Counted from the first letter of the stretch, positions 1 through 7,383 are shown. The stretch is DNA of 64,000 bases from Pseudomonas sp. PB106 (GCF_009764645.1 NZ_RWIM01000125.1:62001-126000); one strand, 5' to 3'. Notes: generated from the sequence alone by a model not told the origin. Made by a program: numbers and translations.

Positions 1-379
1 TGTCCTGCTCAGTCCAGCGCACGTCATGCTCGCCGCCGAAGGCATGCATCAGCTCGAACAGATCGCTGAACCACTTCTGCGACTGCTTGCGGGTCGATAC
101 GGCCATCACCACGAAGCCACCGTCGAGGCCAGGCTCCGCGCGCTGCTTCTCCAGCGAGGCACTGAAAAGGCACTTCCAGTCCTCACTGGTCAGCTTCTTG
201 CCGTGCCAGATGACCTGCTCGGATACGTCCTTGAGCATTGCCCACATCTTGCGGTTGCAGACGTCCGGTCGCTTCTCGTCCTTGATGACTACGATCTTGG
301 GTTTGGTGAAGTCGGTTGCGTGCAGGACGCCCATTAGACGGCTGATATCGCGCTGGCTGCGGATTGCGAACTCGCTCAT
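1..379 (-). CDS. ninB: NinB recombination protein, C-terminus cut by window edge
   Basis: The frame is open from the ATG at 379 to base 1, giving 126 codons with no stop. The protein has the conserved NinB pattern: a charged N-terminus, NRKMWAML around residue 47, QVIWHGKKL around 59, and WKCLFSASLEKQ and GGFVVMAVSTRK further on. NinB is a single-strand DNA binding protein linked to RecF/RecO/RecR-like phage recombination. The start has a GGAGG ribosome site and overlaps the end of the upstream gene by four bases, so translation is probably coupled. It is the last leftward early gene visible here. Confidence 0.85.
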   Translation of the reverse strand, partial: MSEFAIRSQRDISRLMGVLHATDFTKPKIVVIKDEKRPDVCNRKMWAMLKDVSEQVIWHGKKLTSEDWKCLFSASLEKQRAEPGLDGGFVVMAVSTRKQSQKWFSDLFELMHAFGGEHDVRWTEQD

Positions 380-852
380 GCCGCAACCTCCGTCACCATA
401 GCGTTCGTGTATTTCTCCACCAGGTGGGAACGTGAGACGAACGCATCGACGACGAACCCTCCGAGATCGATTGCGAGCGGATCACCCTTGCCCTGGCCGC
501 GCGGCACGTAATATTTGCGATCCTCGCGGCCCTGGACCGGGTCGATCACGAAGTAACCCTCATCGGTCACCTCGATCAGGATCTGGTGATTGCCAGCCTC
601 GATATTGAGCGACGGCGCCGTGCAGAGATAAACGCCCTCGTCCGCCAGGGGCGGATTGTCGACACCGAAAAACGCCGTGTATTTGATCCCGAGGTATTCG
701 AGCATTTCGCGCATGGTCAGCTCGCACTCGCGGTATGGCTTGTGCAGCTCATCGATGACCTCGGCAGCAGGTCGACCGGCAAGCATCGCTAGGCACGTTG
801 AAACGCAACTCACCGGACACGGTTGCATCTGTCGAACGATCAGTGGATTCAT
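376..852 (-). CDS. Phage protein resembling a C39-type cysteine peptidase
   Basis: 158 residues. The N-terminus reads MNPLIVRQMQPCPVSCVSTC, with a PCPVSC motif like the active-site start of C39/papain-like folds, in which a Cys is followed by a helix of small residues. A histidine (NHQILIEV, about residue 88) and an aspartate (YFVIDPVQG, about 98) sit at the spacing expected for a Cys-His-Asp triad, so the fold is plausible. Activity is inferred, not shown. It overlaps both neighbours by four bases inside the leftward early operon. A role in phage physiology is unknown. Confidence 0.6.
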   Translation of the reverse strand: MNPLIVRQMQPCPVSCVSTCLAMLAGRPAAEVIDELHKPYRECELTMREMLEYLGIKYTAFFGVDNPPLADEGVYLCTAPSLNIEAGNHQILIEVTDEGYFVIDPVQGREDRKYYVPRGQGKGDPLAIDLGGFVVDAFVSRSHLVEKYTNAMVTEVAA

Positions 853-1232
853 GGCTGCACCGCCTTGCTCATTGCGGTATCGACGAGCGCATCCAAGTCA
901 TCACCGGTCATACCGGTAGCGTGCGGGCCTATCCATTCGACGACTTCGATGTAGCCACTGTGCCCGTGCTGAAGCCACCGGTAGCGCTCGGCATCCCTGG
1001 TCAGTTCGGCGATCATCGACTCTTGACCCATTGTGGTTTCGGCAAAGATTTCGCACTCGGCTTTCAGCCGCCCGTTCTCGGCCAGCAGCTCCAGCGCTAC
1101 CTCCTCCACGGTTTTCTCCCCGAGAAAGTCTTGCAGCGCCTCGGTGTTGCGCTTCCAGTCTGCACAATCGGTGCGGTACGACGCCGCCTCGGCCCACAGC
1201 AGCTTCTGGAGTTTTGTTTTGTCGATGGTCAT
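849..1232 (-). CDS. Hypothetical phage early protein
   Basis: 127 residues, acidic, with a predicted helical N-terminal half (WAEAASYRTDCADWKRNTEA and ELLAENGRLKAECEIFAE) typical of a short coiled coil. The C-terminal part contains RDAERYRWLQHGHSG, a phrase often found in Ea22/Ead-like or DUF550-like phage proteins that sit between replication and nin genes. The ATG follows an AGGAG site and overlaps the end of the 1229-2026 gene by four bases. No enzyme motif is seen. Confidence 0.6.
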   Translation of the reverse strand: MTIDKTKLQKLLWAEAASYRTDCADWKRNTEALQDFLGEKTVEEVALELLAENGRLKAECEIFAETTMGQESMIAELTRDAERYRWLQHGHSGYIEVVEWIGPHATGMTGDDLDALVDTAMSKAVQP

Positions 1233-2026
1233 TGAGCCGCACTCCTTGCTTCCAATTGTTCGGCCTGCTGAATGAGCAGCGCCCGGCGATCCGCCAGCTC
1301 ATTGGCTGCCAGAATTCGCAGTTCTGTTTTTTCCTCTGCCGATGCTTGGCGCATGGCGAGCATCGAATCCTTCACCGCGGCGAGCTTCTCGCGCAGTTTT
1401 GGCGAAGGCCGCGCAACCTCACCGGTGAGCAGCGCAACGACGGCCCGGCCGTCTTCAGTGACCGGCGCGACACTCAAATCGGCCAGGTACTGCTGAGCGC
1501 GCTCCTGAGGGATTCGCTGCATCTGCACGGCTTTGGCAATCGCCTGTGTGCGGCGGTTGGCGTCGAAGCCGACCGACACGTGCCAATTGACGTTTTTATT
1601 GTCCTCCCGAGCCTGCCCCACCAGGCGCTCGTAAGCGCTGTTGAACGCCATGCGCGCACCGACCTTATCGCCGGCGTCGAGAACAGGTTTCGCGGCTGCC
1701 AGCGCGAGCTGGATTTCATCGGTCAGCACCACGGTTTCGAACTCGTCGTTCGTAGTCATGGCGATTGCCCAAGCTTCGTCCTTGCCCGGTCGACCATCTG
1801 CAACCTGAACTCGCTGGAGGATGTCAGCCATGGCCAACTTGCCTTTCACTTCGAAGCGGCAAGCCTTCAGCGCGGCCTTCACCACCTGCACCGGGTAAGC
1901 ACAGAGATCTTCGGCCATGATCGCCGCGGTGCCCGGGTTCATTTCCTGACCCATGGCCTCGGCAGTGGCGCAGATCGCAGCAGCGAGCCCGGCGACCTGC
2001 TGGTCATTCATTTCAAAGGTATTCAT
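1229..2026 (-). CDS. Probable phage replication accessory (helicase-loader-like) protein
   Basis: 265 residues. The first 70 residues (two short helices, then YPVQVVKAALKACRFE and KGKLAMADILQRV) resemble the small helical domain of phage helicase loaders or inhibitors of the G39P type. The rest is long, helical and rich in Ala, Glu and Arg. It lies directly downstream of the O-like protein gene, overlapping it by 14 bases, which is the place of lambda gene P. The helicase-loader role therefore rests on weak sequence similarity plus position. No Walker motif is present, so it is not a DnaC-type ATPase. Confidence 0.5.
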   Translation of the reverse strand: MNTFEMNDQQVAGLAAAICATAEAMGQEMNPGTAAIMAEDLCAYPVQVVKAALKACRFEVKGKLAMADILQRVQVADGRPGKDEAWAIAMTTNDEFETVVLTDEIQLALAAAKPVLDAGDKVGARMAFNSAYERLVGQAREDNKNVNWHVSVGFDANRRTQAIAKAVQMQRIPQERAQQYLADLSVAPVTEDGRAVVALLTGEVARPSPKLREKLAAVKDSMLAMRQASAEEKTELRILAANELADRRALLIQQAEQLEARSAAQ

Positions 2027-2984
2027 TGCGCTCTCCCGCTTGGCGCTTAGCCAAGACCATTTGCGCGGCCTGTTCGGCAGCCGAAACGTTCGCTTCGGTA
2101 CGTTCCATCTGGCGGGCAGTTGTCCCGTTGATGCGCTGCCCCGTCACCCACTGGGTGTGGTAGCTCTCGGCGTTGGCCAATAGTTCGTTGAGGCTGTGGC
2201 ACTTGCGCAGCACCGCGGCATCGGAGGTTTTAAGGAAATGAGCAGCGACGTGGTGAGCGACATCGGCACCGAGTCGGTCGACAAGCTGACCAAGCTGGCC
2301 ACCGACCTTGGCGTTCCACACCGGCCAAGTGCTGTAGCGCTTGCGGTAGGCCATGGCGTAGTTCGCCCAGACCTTGAAGGTTTTGCAGGATTGGTCTTTT
2401 GGGCCTGGCATGTCGGCAGGAATCTCAACCCGTGGCGCATCGGTGCGATCAACCACCAGAACCAGATTGCGGGCCGGCTTGTCCGGGCTGCCTTGCGAGT
2501 CCTGACTGGTATCCTGATTAGTACCCTGATGATTGGTAACCTGATTTGTCGGAGATTTTTCCGACCCTTGCTCGGATTTTTTTCCGACCTTGATCGGATT
2601 TTTTTCCGAGGTAGATCGGATTTTTTTCCGACCTTCGTTCTTTGGTGGGGTCGGATATTTTTCCGACCCATCAAGCTTCTGGTTCCACTCGATCGCTTTC
2701 TCGGTCAAGCGAAAAAGAGTGATGTTCGCGGTGCTGGAAAGCTCAATCAAACCGGCTTCTTCCAGAGCCTTCAGCATGCGATAAGCAGTGTCTGGCTTGT
2801 CAGTGAGCAGCGGCAGCTCCTCGATGATCTTGGCCTTGCTCAGCGCGAAGAAGATCCCGTCGTCAGTCTTGATTGGCTTTGTCCAGCTTGGGCAGCCATA
2901 GACAAAGGCGAACAGCAGAGCCTGCTGAGAATTCAGCCCCCACTCCAACGCCTTCACCTGATTGATCGTGACGGTGAATTGCAT
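2013..2984 (-). CDS. Phage O-like replication initiator with origin repeats in its gene
   Basis: 323 residues. The N-terminal 110 residues look like a winged-helix domain (NSQQALLFAFVYG, DGIFFALSKAKIIEELPLLT, DTAYRMLKALEEAGLIEL), as in DnaT/DnaD/O-type replication proteins. A low-complexity Lys/Ser/Gln/Thr/Asn linker follows at about residues 110-165. The C-terminal half (WANYAMAYRKRYSTWPVWNAK, then VAHHVAAHFLKTSDA) is a conserved phage replication module. The linker is encoded by five 16-base repeats that look like initiator-binding iterons, as in lambda gene O. The start follows a GGAAGG site. Confidence 0.72.
   Translation of the reverse strand: MQFTVTINQVKALEWGLNSQQALLFAFVYGCPSWTKPIKTDDGIFFALSKAKIIEELPLLTDKPDTAYRMLKALEEAGLIELSSTANITLFRLTEKAIEWNQKLDGSEKYPTPPKNEGRKKIRSTSEKNPIKVGKKSEQGSEKSPTNQVTNHQGTNQDTSQDSQGSPDKPARNLVLVVDRTDAPRVEIPADMPGPKDQSCKTFKVWANYAMAYRKRYSTWPVWNAKVGGQLGQLVDRLGADVAHHVAAHFLKTSDAAVLRKCHSLNELLANAESYHTQWVTGQRINGTTARQMERTEANVSAAEQAAQMVLAKRQAGERNEYL
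2549..2666. repeat. Five iteron-like palindromic repeats, candidate prophage replication origin
   Basis: The 16-base element TCGGATTTTTTTCCGA, or a one- or two-base variant, occurs at 2549-2564, 2572-2587, 2594-2609, 2616-2631 and 2651-2666. Start-to-start spacings are 23, 22, 22 and 35 bases, close to two helical turns for the first four. Each copy is an inverted repeat around a T-run. A second short series, with CCTGA at 2501, 2513, 2525 and 2540, flanks it. The location inside the linker of the O-like initiator gene is the same arrangement as lambda ori. Confidence 0.7.
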
Positions 2985-2985
2985 A

Positions 2986-3792
2986 TCAGGCCTTCCCGAC
3001 CAGTTTGGCCAGTTCGAGGAAGCGATCGACGTACCAGTGAGGCTGCGTCTCGCGTGGGGATTGGGGGTTGGTCAGGTTCTTGCCGTAGGTCATGCCCTTC
3101 TCGGTCACCGACCAGAACGGAACCATTTCCTGTTTGGAGTTCTTGCGCTGGAGCTGCTTCAGTAAGCCCTTGGTTTCCAGTGCGCGGTTGAACGCAGCGG
3201 GAGACACGCGAATGCCGTTGTCTTTCAGCAAGGCCGTGGCTGACTTGGTGGGCATAGAGGATCCGCCGGTAGCATCTGGCGCGGCGTCGACGGCGTAGCC
3301 TGGGAGAAACTTCGGGTCAAGTCCGTTGTTCTGGGCGATCTTCGTGAGCATGGCCATCTGGCAGGATGGAGCCGGCTTCAGCAGGCGCGTAAAGCACTCC
3401 ATGATGGCGATCTCACCAACGACCTTGGTGCCATTGAGCAGAACCTGCTCGCGGGCGCCCTGCTGCTGCTCCAACTCCCGCCAACGGCGAATCACCTTCA
3501 TGCGCATCGGGGCGCTGTAGCCGGTGAGCAGGCAGTCAGTGTGTTCGCGGTCGAGCATGTATTCGACCTGCTCCCGGTTTTGACCGTCCAGATAGATGTG
3601 CTCAAAACTGAGCACATCTAATTTCAGTTCTTTCAGCATCGCAGCGATGTCGCGCTTCACGTTGGCGTGCCGCTTGCCGGTGATGTTAGCGATCTCGCGG
3701 GAGGACATCGTGGTACGCGACACGTTTTCAGAATTCGAAAAACGTGTCGCGACACTGTTCGGGGTATTGCTTGAAGTAGGTTGGCTATGCAT
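2986..3792 (-). CDS. Rha-family phage regulatory protein
   Basis: 268 residues from the ATG at 3792, chosen because GAGG lies six bases upstream; earlier TTG/ATG starts lack a site. Residues about 30-110 match the Rha domain (MSSREIANITGKRHANVKRD, then YMLDREHTDCLLTGYSA and RRWRELE). Rha proteins modulate phage development and depend on host IHF status in known cases. The C-terminal 110 residues, with PTKSATALLKDNGIRVSPAAFN and a winged-helix look, may be a second DNA-binding module as in antirepressors. An 11-base inverted repeat lies inside the 5' end of the gene at 3718-3749. Confidence 0.78.
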   Translation of the reverse strand: MHSQPTSSNTPNSVATRFSNSENVSRTTMSSREIANITGKRHANVKRDIAAMLKELKLDVLSFEHIYLDGQNREQVEYMLDREHTDCLLTGYSAPMRMKVIRRWRELEQQQGAREQVLLNGTKVVGEIAIMECFTRLLKPAPSCQMAMLTKIAQNNGLDPKFLPGYAVDAAPDATGGSSMPTKSATALLKDNGIRVSPAAFNRALETKGLLKQLQRKNSKQEMVPFWSVTEKGMTYGKNLTNPQSPRETQPHWYVDRFLELAKLVGKA

Positions 3793-3857
3793 AATCGGCC
3801 TCATCAAGTGTCAATGAATTAGCCGGGGCGCAATCCCGGCTTTTTTGTGCCTGCGAT

Positions 3858-4475
3858 TCATGCAAGCTTCAAATTCGGTTTGTGTTTCGCAAGCAGGGTC
3901 TCGGCCTTCCGTCCTAACTCCCCCGCCCGAGCCTCGACCTGACGGCATTGCTCAGCGAACGCCGGCAGGTGCGGCAGGTCCTCTTCGCACATAACCTGGT
4001 CATCAAATACTTCGCTGCCGGTATCGATCACGTCGCCCAGCGCGCGGATCAGTGCACCGAAGCTTTTGTTGGCGCATTGGTCGCTCTGCATTTGGCGTGC
4101 ACCGGTCAAGCCATGACGGCCGGCCAGCTCATTGATGCAGTTGTCGCGAAACTCAGGCTGCAGTGCATTCACCCAGGCCTCTTCCAGCCAAGACGGCATT
4201 TCCTGATCGCCCGAGAGCCAGCGCTGCACGCGCTTTAACCAGCGGCCTGTCGCCTTTACGAATTCGCCCACATCGTTAAGGCGCGCCAACTCATTGAAGT
4301 CTGGGACCTTTGCCTGGACGATCTTGGCGGCGGGAACTCGCAGGCAGATCTCCCGGCTCAAGGCTTGGGCGAAATCGTCCTGGCTCAAGCTCGTGCGTGC
4401 GATCTGGTTTTGAGCGTGGGCGACCAGCACTTGGTCGCGGGTTTGGGCGCTATGTCTTGGACTGGACGTTTCCAT
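3858..4475 (-). CDS. Hypothetical phage early protein downstream of Cro
   Basis: 205 residues, mostly helical and soluble, with four cysteines and no domain I can name. It is the second gene of the leftward early transcript, between the Cro-like gene and rha. In related prophages this slot often holds CII- or YdaT-like regulators. The segment VGEFVKATGRWLKRVQRWLSG and the C-terminal helix (QCRQVEARAGELGRKAETLL) are the most distinctive parts. A regulatory role is only suggested by position. Confidence 0.6.
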   Translation of the reverse strand: METSSPRHSAQTRDQVLVAHAQNQIARTSLSQDDFAQALSREICLRVPAAKIVQAKVPDFNELARLNDVGEFVKATGRWLKRVQRWLSGDQEMPSWLEEAWVNALQPEFRDNCINELAGRHGLTGARQMQSDQCANKSFGALIRALGDVIDTGSEVFDDQVMCEEDLPHLPAFAEQCRQVEARAGELGRKAETLLAKHKPNLKLA

Positions 4476-4529
4476 GGGGACTGCTCTCTTCTAATCTGGC
4501 TTCAACGGATTGGCGGACAGGGATGTCGT

Positions 4530-4745
4530 TTAGGCGGCCATCTCGGCCCAAGGAAACGACGGGCACAGGTTTTCTTTTTTGAAAGCACCTTCGGTCAACG
4601 CCTCCGCTCGTTTGGCAATAACCGGAGACATGCCGTGCTTCCCCCGAACCCAGCCGGAAACGGTGCTTTGATCAACCTTGAGCTTTTCGGCGGTGGCCTC
4701 CTGGGTGCCGAAGTAGTCAACGAGGCCCTTGTAAATTGCGTTCAT
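4530..4745 (-). CDS. Cro/YdaS-like repressor
   Basis: 71 residues from the ATG at 4745, which lies just after the leftward promoter and overlaps no upstream gene. Residues 1-55 form a helix-turn-helix of the Cro/YdaS type: LVDYFGTQEATAEKLKVDQS, then TVSGWVRGKHGMSPVIAKRA. YdaS proteins are Cro homologues of lambdoid phages. It is divergent from the CI-type gene with three operators between them, so it should shut off repressor synthesis during lytic growth. A longer frame upstream to 4802 is rejected because it would start inside the operators. Confidence 0.85.
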   Translation of the reverse strand: MNAIYKGLVDYFGTQEATAEKLKVDQSTVSGWVRGKHGMSPVIAKRAEALTEGAFKKENLCPSFPWAEMAA

Positions 4746-4756
4746 GATGCCCCTCC

Positions 4757-4833
4757 ATACGGGAATACCCATATAGTAGATTATGGGAATACCGATTTGC
4801 AAGGGTATGGGAGCGCCCGTAATACTTCACGGA
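4757..4833. promoter_or_regulatory. Immunity operators and divergent cro/cI promoters
   Basis: Three copies of a GGGnnnnCCC-type operator have cores at 4761-4770 (GGGAATACCC), 4785-4794 (GGGAATACCG) and 4809-4818 (GGGAGCGCCC), exactly 24 bases apart. TTGCAA at 4797-4802 is its own reverse complement. Leftward it can pair with TACTAT (4773-4778, spacer 18), and rightward with TAATAC (4820-4825, spacer 17). The rightward start would fall at about 4832, on the cI start codon, so the cI message may be leaderless as from lambda pRM. Promoter strength is inferred from sequence only. Confidence 0.75.
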
Positions 4834-5564
4834 TGGAATTTAAAGACCGACTTAAAGCAGCCCGTCGCCACGCCAAGCTCAATCAAACTGAGCTTGCAGA
4901 GCGCGTCGGCCTAACGCAGACCTCAATCTCCGATCTGGAGAGGGGTAAATCGAAGGCAACGGCCTTCGCAGCTCAGATCGCCTCTGTATGTGGCGTGTCC
5001 CCAATGTGGCTGGCTGAAGGTGTCGGCGACATGCTCAAGGGTGTACCCGATCATCATGCTGAGCGAATTCAGCCCGGCGCTAAACTTGGCACCATCGAGA
5101 TCTGGGATTACGAAACACCGCTCGATGACGATGAGGTTTATGTCCCCTTCCTCCATGAAGTGGAACTGGCGGCCGGATCGGGCAGATTTGCGATTGAGGA
5201 AAGCAGCGAATCTCGCTTGCGCTTCAACAAGAAGGATCTGCGTCACAACGGCGTTCAGTTCAGCAATGCGAAGTGCGTAAAGGTTGGTGGCAACAGCATG
5301 GTGCCTGTGCTGCGTGATGGCGCCACGGTTGGCGTGAACGTAGGGAAAAACTCACTGAGCGATATAGTTGACGGCGAGATGTACGCCATTAACCACAACG
5401 GTCAGCTTCGCGTGAAACAGGTCTACCGGATCCCGATCGGGATTCGCTTGCGCAGCTTCAACCGTGACGAACATCCGGACGAGGACTACACATTCCAGCA
5501 GATCCAGGAGCAGCAGATCTCGATCTTGGGGCATGTGTTCTGGTGGGCGATGTACTCGCGCTGA
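4833..5564 (+). CDS. CI-type phage repressor (XRE HTH plus S24 peptidase)
   Basis: 243 residues. Residues 1-65 are an XRE helix-turn-helix (LNQTELAERVGLTQTSISDL). The C-terminal half is a LexA/CI S24 self-cleavage domain. It shows a likely Ala-Gly cleavage bond in VELAAGSGRF (about residue 113), the nucleophile serine in GGNSMVPVLRDG, and the lysine in QLRVKQVYR. RecA-stimulated self-cleavage during the SOS response should induce the prophage. The ATG at 4833 lies 14 bases after the last operator and has no ribosome site. It is divergent from the Cro-like gene. Confidence 0.92.
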   Translation: MEFKDRLKAARRHAKLNQTELAERVGLTQTSISDLERGKSKATAFAAQIASVCGVSPMWLAEGVGDMLKGVPDHHAERIQPGAKLGTIEIWDYETPLDDDEVYVPFLHEVELAAGSGRFAIEESSESRLRFNKKDLRHNGVQFSNAKCVKVGGNSMVPVLRDGATVGVNVGKNSLSDIVDGEMYAINHNGQLRVKQVYRIPIGIRLRSFNRDEHPDEDYTFQQIQEQQISILGHVFWWAMYSR

Positions 5565-5659
5565 ATCCGCTGCAGCGCGCAGAGCTCGACATGCATGAAA
5601 AGTCGAAAATCGACCCCCACTATATTGGTGGGCATCACAAGGATTACTGAGCGAAAACC

Positions 5660-5950
5660 ATGGCAGAAAATGAACCAGAAGTTCAACACGACTCTACAAA
5701 TTTGAAGCTAGCGACAGTGGTGACTTCGCTCGCGTCCGTCATTGCAGCGCAGAACCAAATGCTGATGCAAATGACAGATCGGATAGCTGAGGCGAAACTG
5801 CTACAGAACCCAACGGCTAAAGACTCCTATTTTTCATCATTCACAAAGGTCCTGAATGAGACGACCACGCTCAACTCTTCGATAAAGGAACTGATCGTGG
5901 CCCTCCAGAATGAAGATATCGCTGCAGTCCAGGCCGCACATGAAGAGTGA
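5660..5950 (+). CDS. Hypothetical prophage protein downstream of repressor
   Basis: 96 residues, acidic and mainly helical (LATVVTSLASVIAAQNQMLM, then LNSSIKELIVALQNEDIAAV), suggesting a short coiled-coil protein. It follows the repressor by 95 bases in the same direction and probably shares its lysogenic transcript. Its last bases overlap the start of the next gene. I do not recognise a family. Confidence 0.5.
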   Translation: MAENEPEVQHDSTNLKLATVVTSLASVIAAQNQMLMQMTDRIAEAKLLQNPTAKDSYFSSFTKVLNETTTLNSSIKELIVALQNEDIAAVQAAHEE

Positions 5951-6482
5951 TTACGAACATCAGCAGGCCTATCTGCAACTCTACGCACTGGCAACGGAAC
6001 AGAATGTAGAGCTTTGCGCACTTCGTTCTTTTGTAAATGGAGATGATCCCAAGAGCCGCGAACCTGACAGAAACGCAAACAAGCCGTATATTGGATCTAT
6101 GAACGACATAACGCGCGAAGAATTCAACGCAAAACTCGAGACCATTGAAGTAAAAATGGATGCTCGAATCGAGTCTGTTTCCTCTAAAATCGACTCCTTC
6201 GTTGCCATACAAGCTGAGCGGGATAAAAGAATGGAGGAGATTCTGAAGCAGATCTCTTCCAATCATGCAGAGACAAAAGCCAGCATTGGGTCGATGAAGA
6301 CAACGATGATCGTCACAGCGGTGTCAACCGTGCTAGCTATTGTGATAGGTATCGCAGGATTCAACGCAATGCTTACCTCAAACATGATCGCCTCATTCCA
6401 GATGGGGCGAAGTGAGAAAGCATTTGAGTCGCAGCAAGTACAACCCACTGAACCAGCGACACCTTCCGCACAAAAGAAATGA
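5940..6482 (+). CDS. Prophage membrane-anchored coiled-coil protein
   Basis: 180 residues from the ATG at 5940, whose first bases overlap the stop of the previous gene. An ATG at 6099 (MNDITREEFNAKLETIEVKM) gives a 127-residue form that resembles small Pseudomonas prophage proteins by itself, so the true start is uncertain. The core is a coiled coil (about residues 55-115), followed by one membrane segment (MIVTAVSTVLAIVIGIAGFN) and a short Gln/Pro-rich tail. It lies in the repressor transcript and could be a lysogenic conversion or exclusion protein; this is inference. Confidence 0.6.
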   Translation: MKSDYEHQQAYLQLYALATEQNVELCALRSFVNGDDPKSREPDRNANKPYIGSMNDITREEFNAKLETIEVKMDARIESVSSKIDSFVAIQAERDKRMEEILKQISSNHAETKASIGSMKTTMIVTAVSTVLAIVIGIAGFNAMLTSNMIASFQMGRSEKAFESQQVQPTEPATPSAQKK

Positions 6483-6486
6483 ATAG

Positions 6487-6508
6487 CCCGGCCCAGCGCC
6501 GGGTTTTT
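6487..6508 (+). terminator. Intrinsic terminator after repressor operon
   Basis: Stem CCCGGC (6487-6492) pairs with GCCGGG (6498-6503) across a five-base loop and is followed by TTTTT. It closes the rightward repressor transcript just before the converging lipoprotein gene. Confidence 0.8.
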
Positions 6509-6538
6509 CATGCCTGCCCTACCCTACCATGTCTGCGA

Positions 6539-7129
6539 TTATTTGCTCGACGTCACTGGCTCCGGGTATCGCAGCACGAACCCTTTCAAGGCTTTTTTGC
6601 TCGCCAACTCGTCCATAGAGGCATTGGCCTCTGCCCTGGTTGAGAATGGTCCGAGGAAAACTCGGCTTTTGCCCTCCCTCCTCGTCATATAGGGCGTCCA
6701 GCCAGAGGCGATAAGTTCTTGGCTAAGTTTTGCCGCTGTCTGCTCGTTGCTAACAGAGGCCACTTGAACGGCCCACTGGACACCGGGAATCTCCTTTGTC
6801 TGTTGCGGCTCTTCTACTCGCGCCCCGGCAATTGTATAGCCGCAAACCTTACTGACGAATGGATCTGATAGGGCGGAGTCGATAATCACATCGAAACCAT
6901 CTGGCCTTTTCATGGCAAAGAATGGAGCGAATCCAGAATAGGCGCCAAAACCATTTTTTCCGTTCACCTCTCCACAAACGCCGCCATCGGCGACCTGTCG
7001 CTCATTTCTGAACTTTGCAGAGTCAGGGTCTTTCAAGCGATCAGCGACTGCAGTTCGAGCTCTATCAATATCGCTGCCTCCGCATCCCGCCACCGCGAAA
7101 GCCAGGCCCACTACCAGTAATCCGCGCAT
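6539..7129 (-). CDS. SPOR-domain lipoprotein carried by the prophage
   Basis: 196 residues from the ATG at 7129, which has GGAGGT upstream. The N-terminus is a lipoprotein signal with lipobox VAGC (MRGLLVVGLAFAVAGCGG). A middle region containing VADRLKDPDSAKFRNE is shared by small bacterial lipoproteins of unknown role. The last 75 residues form a SPOR domain (WAVQVASVSNEQTAAKLSQE, then SRVFLGPFSTRAEAN), which binds glycan strands lacking stem peptides, often at division sites. It is transcribed opposite to its neighbours, between the repressor operon and the rightward early promoter. This suggests an independently expressed lysogen gene, possibly acting at the envelope against other phages. 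Confidence 0.75.
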   Translation of the reverse strand: MRGLLVVGLAFAVAGCGGSDIDRARTAVADRLKDPDSAKFRNERQVADGGVCGEVNGKNGFGAYSGFAPFFAMKRPDGFDVIIDSALSDPFVSKVCGYTIAGARVEEPQQTKEIPGVQWAVQVASVSNEQTAAKLSQELIASGWTPYMTRREGKSRVFLGPFSTRAEANASMDELASKKALKGFVLRYPEPVTSSK

Positions 7130-7231
7130 CCATACCTCCATGGTCAAGTCGCGCGATTCTACCAGCCAGATAGGCCTTAAGAAGGACAGCGCGCCGGATT
7201 TCTGCAAATGAAAATATAGGAGCTATCAAAT

Positions 7232-7276
7232 TTTATGGGAATACCCGTTGACATAAAATATGGGTGTGCCTATATT
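7232..7276 (+). promoter_or_regulatory. Rightward early promoter (pL equivalent) with two operators
   Basis: TTGACA at 7248-7253, a 17-base spacer and TATATT at 7271-7276 form a near-consensus sigma-70 promoter. One operator core (GGGAATACCC, 7237-7246) abuts the -35 box, and a second (GGGTGTGCCT, 7262-7271) fills the spacer end, 25 bases apart. These match the operators between cro and cI, so CI should repress this promoter in the lysogen. It drives the recombination and integration side of the early genes. Confidence 0.85.
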
Positions 7277-7383
7277 TCATTCATCGCAGCGACACACAAC
7301 CACTGCGAAGGGCCTTAACAGACCCGCCGCTCTTTAGCGACACCCCTTGCCGGATCACCACCGGCCCAGATTCGAAGGCAGCG

